A DNA stretch of 64,000 bases, taken from NCBI GenBank assembly GCA_012932295.1, contig JAAONU010000013.1, forward strand, positions 41,678,627-41,742,626. The letters are read 5' to 3'. Source of the DNA: Cyclina sinensis (lineage: Eukaryota > Mollusca > Bivalvia > Venerida > Veneridae). The position numbers were made by a program, and so were the translations under genes. Shown in pieces: positions 63,221 through 64,000 of the stretch (its first letter is position 1; each line of letters opens with the position of its first letter). Under the pieces are notes generated by a model that saw only the letters and a list, made by a program, of their open reading frames with translations, ran no database searches and was not told the DNA's origin.

Positions 63221-63758
63221 CAGCTGCCTCATCGTGTTCAAACGGGTCTTCCAGCTCCGTAACATCTTCTAAGCTGTTAATTTTCTCATTCATCCAGTTT
63301 TCCAACAAACGTCTCTGTGTTTTGTGCAAAATATTTCTATATATGTGTTGATTGTTTTCTTCATGGCTTCTAATTCTTTTTCTAAAAAGCTTTGCTTTTT
63401 CAAAATTGGAATTATCATATTCCGTGGTGTTATCTTCCATTTTTAAATTATTATTTTCATTGCATCTTTTTTCAGAATATCTTAAAGAATTTATATTGTT
63501 ATTCTTACAGGGTCTAAAGTCAGCAAATTTTTCAACTCTACTATTTCTTTCAAGTATTTTTTCAGGCACAGTGACGCTTGAATTGCGGAAGACATTCAGC
63601 GCTGTGCTGTAGTTGCACGTGTCTTTCGTGCTTTCAACGACAGAAGACATACTCGCTCTTCTTCCATACACATTCATAATTACATCAGATGGCATATACG
63701 GCGTATGCGATAGGAAAGTCACGCGTCTTTTATCACTTAAACACTTTTTGTTATTCAT
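63221..63758 (-). CDS. Coding first exon of unknown basic protein, family member 4
   Basis: There are 179 complete codons from the ATG at 63758 to a strong phase-1 donor, GCTG|GTAAGTGAT. The same frame is open upstream to 63776 but without an ATG. A two-codon upstream ATG (AAATGAAATGA) overlaps the start. Motifs in order are YGRRASMSS at residues 31-39 (RRxS, as in member 1), NYSTALNVFRNSS at 49-61 (family motif), an Asn/Glu-rich middle, LFRKRIRS, and KTQRRLLENWMNEK with Trp155, 24 residues before the splice. The acidic ELEDPFEHDE comes last. The order and spacing match member 1 closely, so these two are the nearest pair although they lie 40 kb apart. There is no signal peptide or membrane span. 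I cannot name the family. An adaptor or cytoskeletal N-terminus with PKA-type control is only a suggestion. Confidence 0.7.
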
Positions 63759-64000
63759 TTCATTTGAAGAATGCACCTTAAGTATGAATTAATAAACGTA
63801 GTTGCCCGAAATGACATTTTCTAGTAAGAATTCAAAATCCACATTATCGGATCAAATCCACCTAAGTTGTTTGATCAACCACATAAATAATAAAATAGTA
63901 AAACACAGGCACATAACATTGTGAACGTGTAGCTCCAACATTTCATTGTGCTTTCACATGAAATATCGTGACGTGCATCTTCAATAAATGACTTTCTCGA
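63759..64000. other. Upstream of family member 4
   Basis: A short AT-rich stretch that would hold the 5' UTR and promoter of the minus-strand exon. No clear element is seen. Confidence 0.3.

Overview
This window looks like intron-rich, AT-rich animal nuclear DNA, most likely from a bivalve mollusc. The main reason is the repeat content. Several elements carry tandem units of about 145-167 bp followed by GGAC-rich microsatellite tracts, an architecture known from bivalve mobile elements (pearl-like and Helitron-like families). The species call is an inference. I see no operons, rRNA, CRISPR or intact transposase.

Only four stretches make a good case for being protein-coding, all on the minus strand: 22849-23302, 42667-43030, 44935-45379 and 63221-63758. 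Each begins with ATG, stays open for 121-179 codons and can end at a GT splice donor in phase 1, one base into a Gly codon in the unspliced frame. They encode basic, Ser/Lys/Arg-rich, probably disordered peptides. All four share a short motif, [FY]-S-x-x-L-N-[VI]-x-R. Two also share an RRAS[VM] phosphorylation-type site and a W-M-x-E-K helix lying 23-24 residues before the splice. They look like related first exons, either alternative promoters of one gene whose common part lies further along the minus strand (towards position 1 or outside the window) or first exons of tandem paralogues. I do not recognise the family.

The rest is non-coding and rich in repeats. From left to right: a 32-bp minisatellite (about 1.05-1.58 kb); a repeat with dense nuclear-receptor-type half-sites (2.4-3.2 kb); a 125-bp palindromic MITE (3.5 kb); tRNA-like SINE relics (6.3, 17.9 and possibly 41.2 kb); a CTACTG minisatellite present in opposite orientations at 25.8 and 34.2 kb; a diverged tandem duplication of about 1.75 kb (27.9-31.5 kb); a two-unit GGAC-tailed repeat (39.2-40.0 kb); a complete 2.95-kb element with 1.16-kb inverted arms and 5-bp target duplications (46.7-49.7 kb); further foldback elements near 51 and 55 kb; and three arrays (53.3-54.7, 57.7-60.0 and 60.0-61.4 kb) that share a 3' hairpin ending in CTAA.

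The two main candidates for new biology are the four-member phase-1 exon family and the long-inverted-repeat element. Its CACGGTG termini and 5-bp target duplication resemble Transib/RAG-type transposons.
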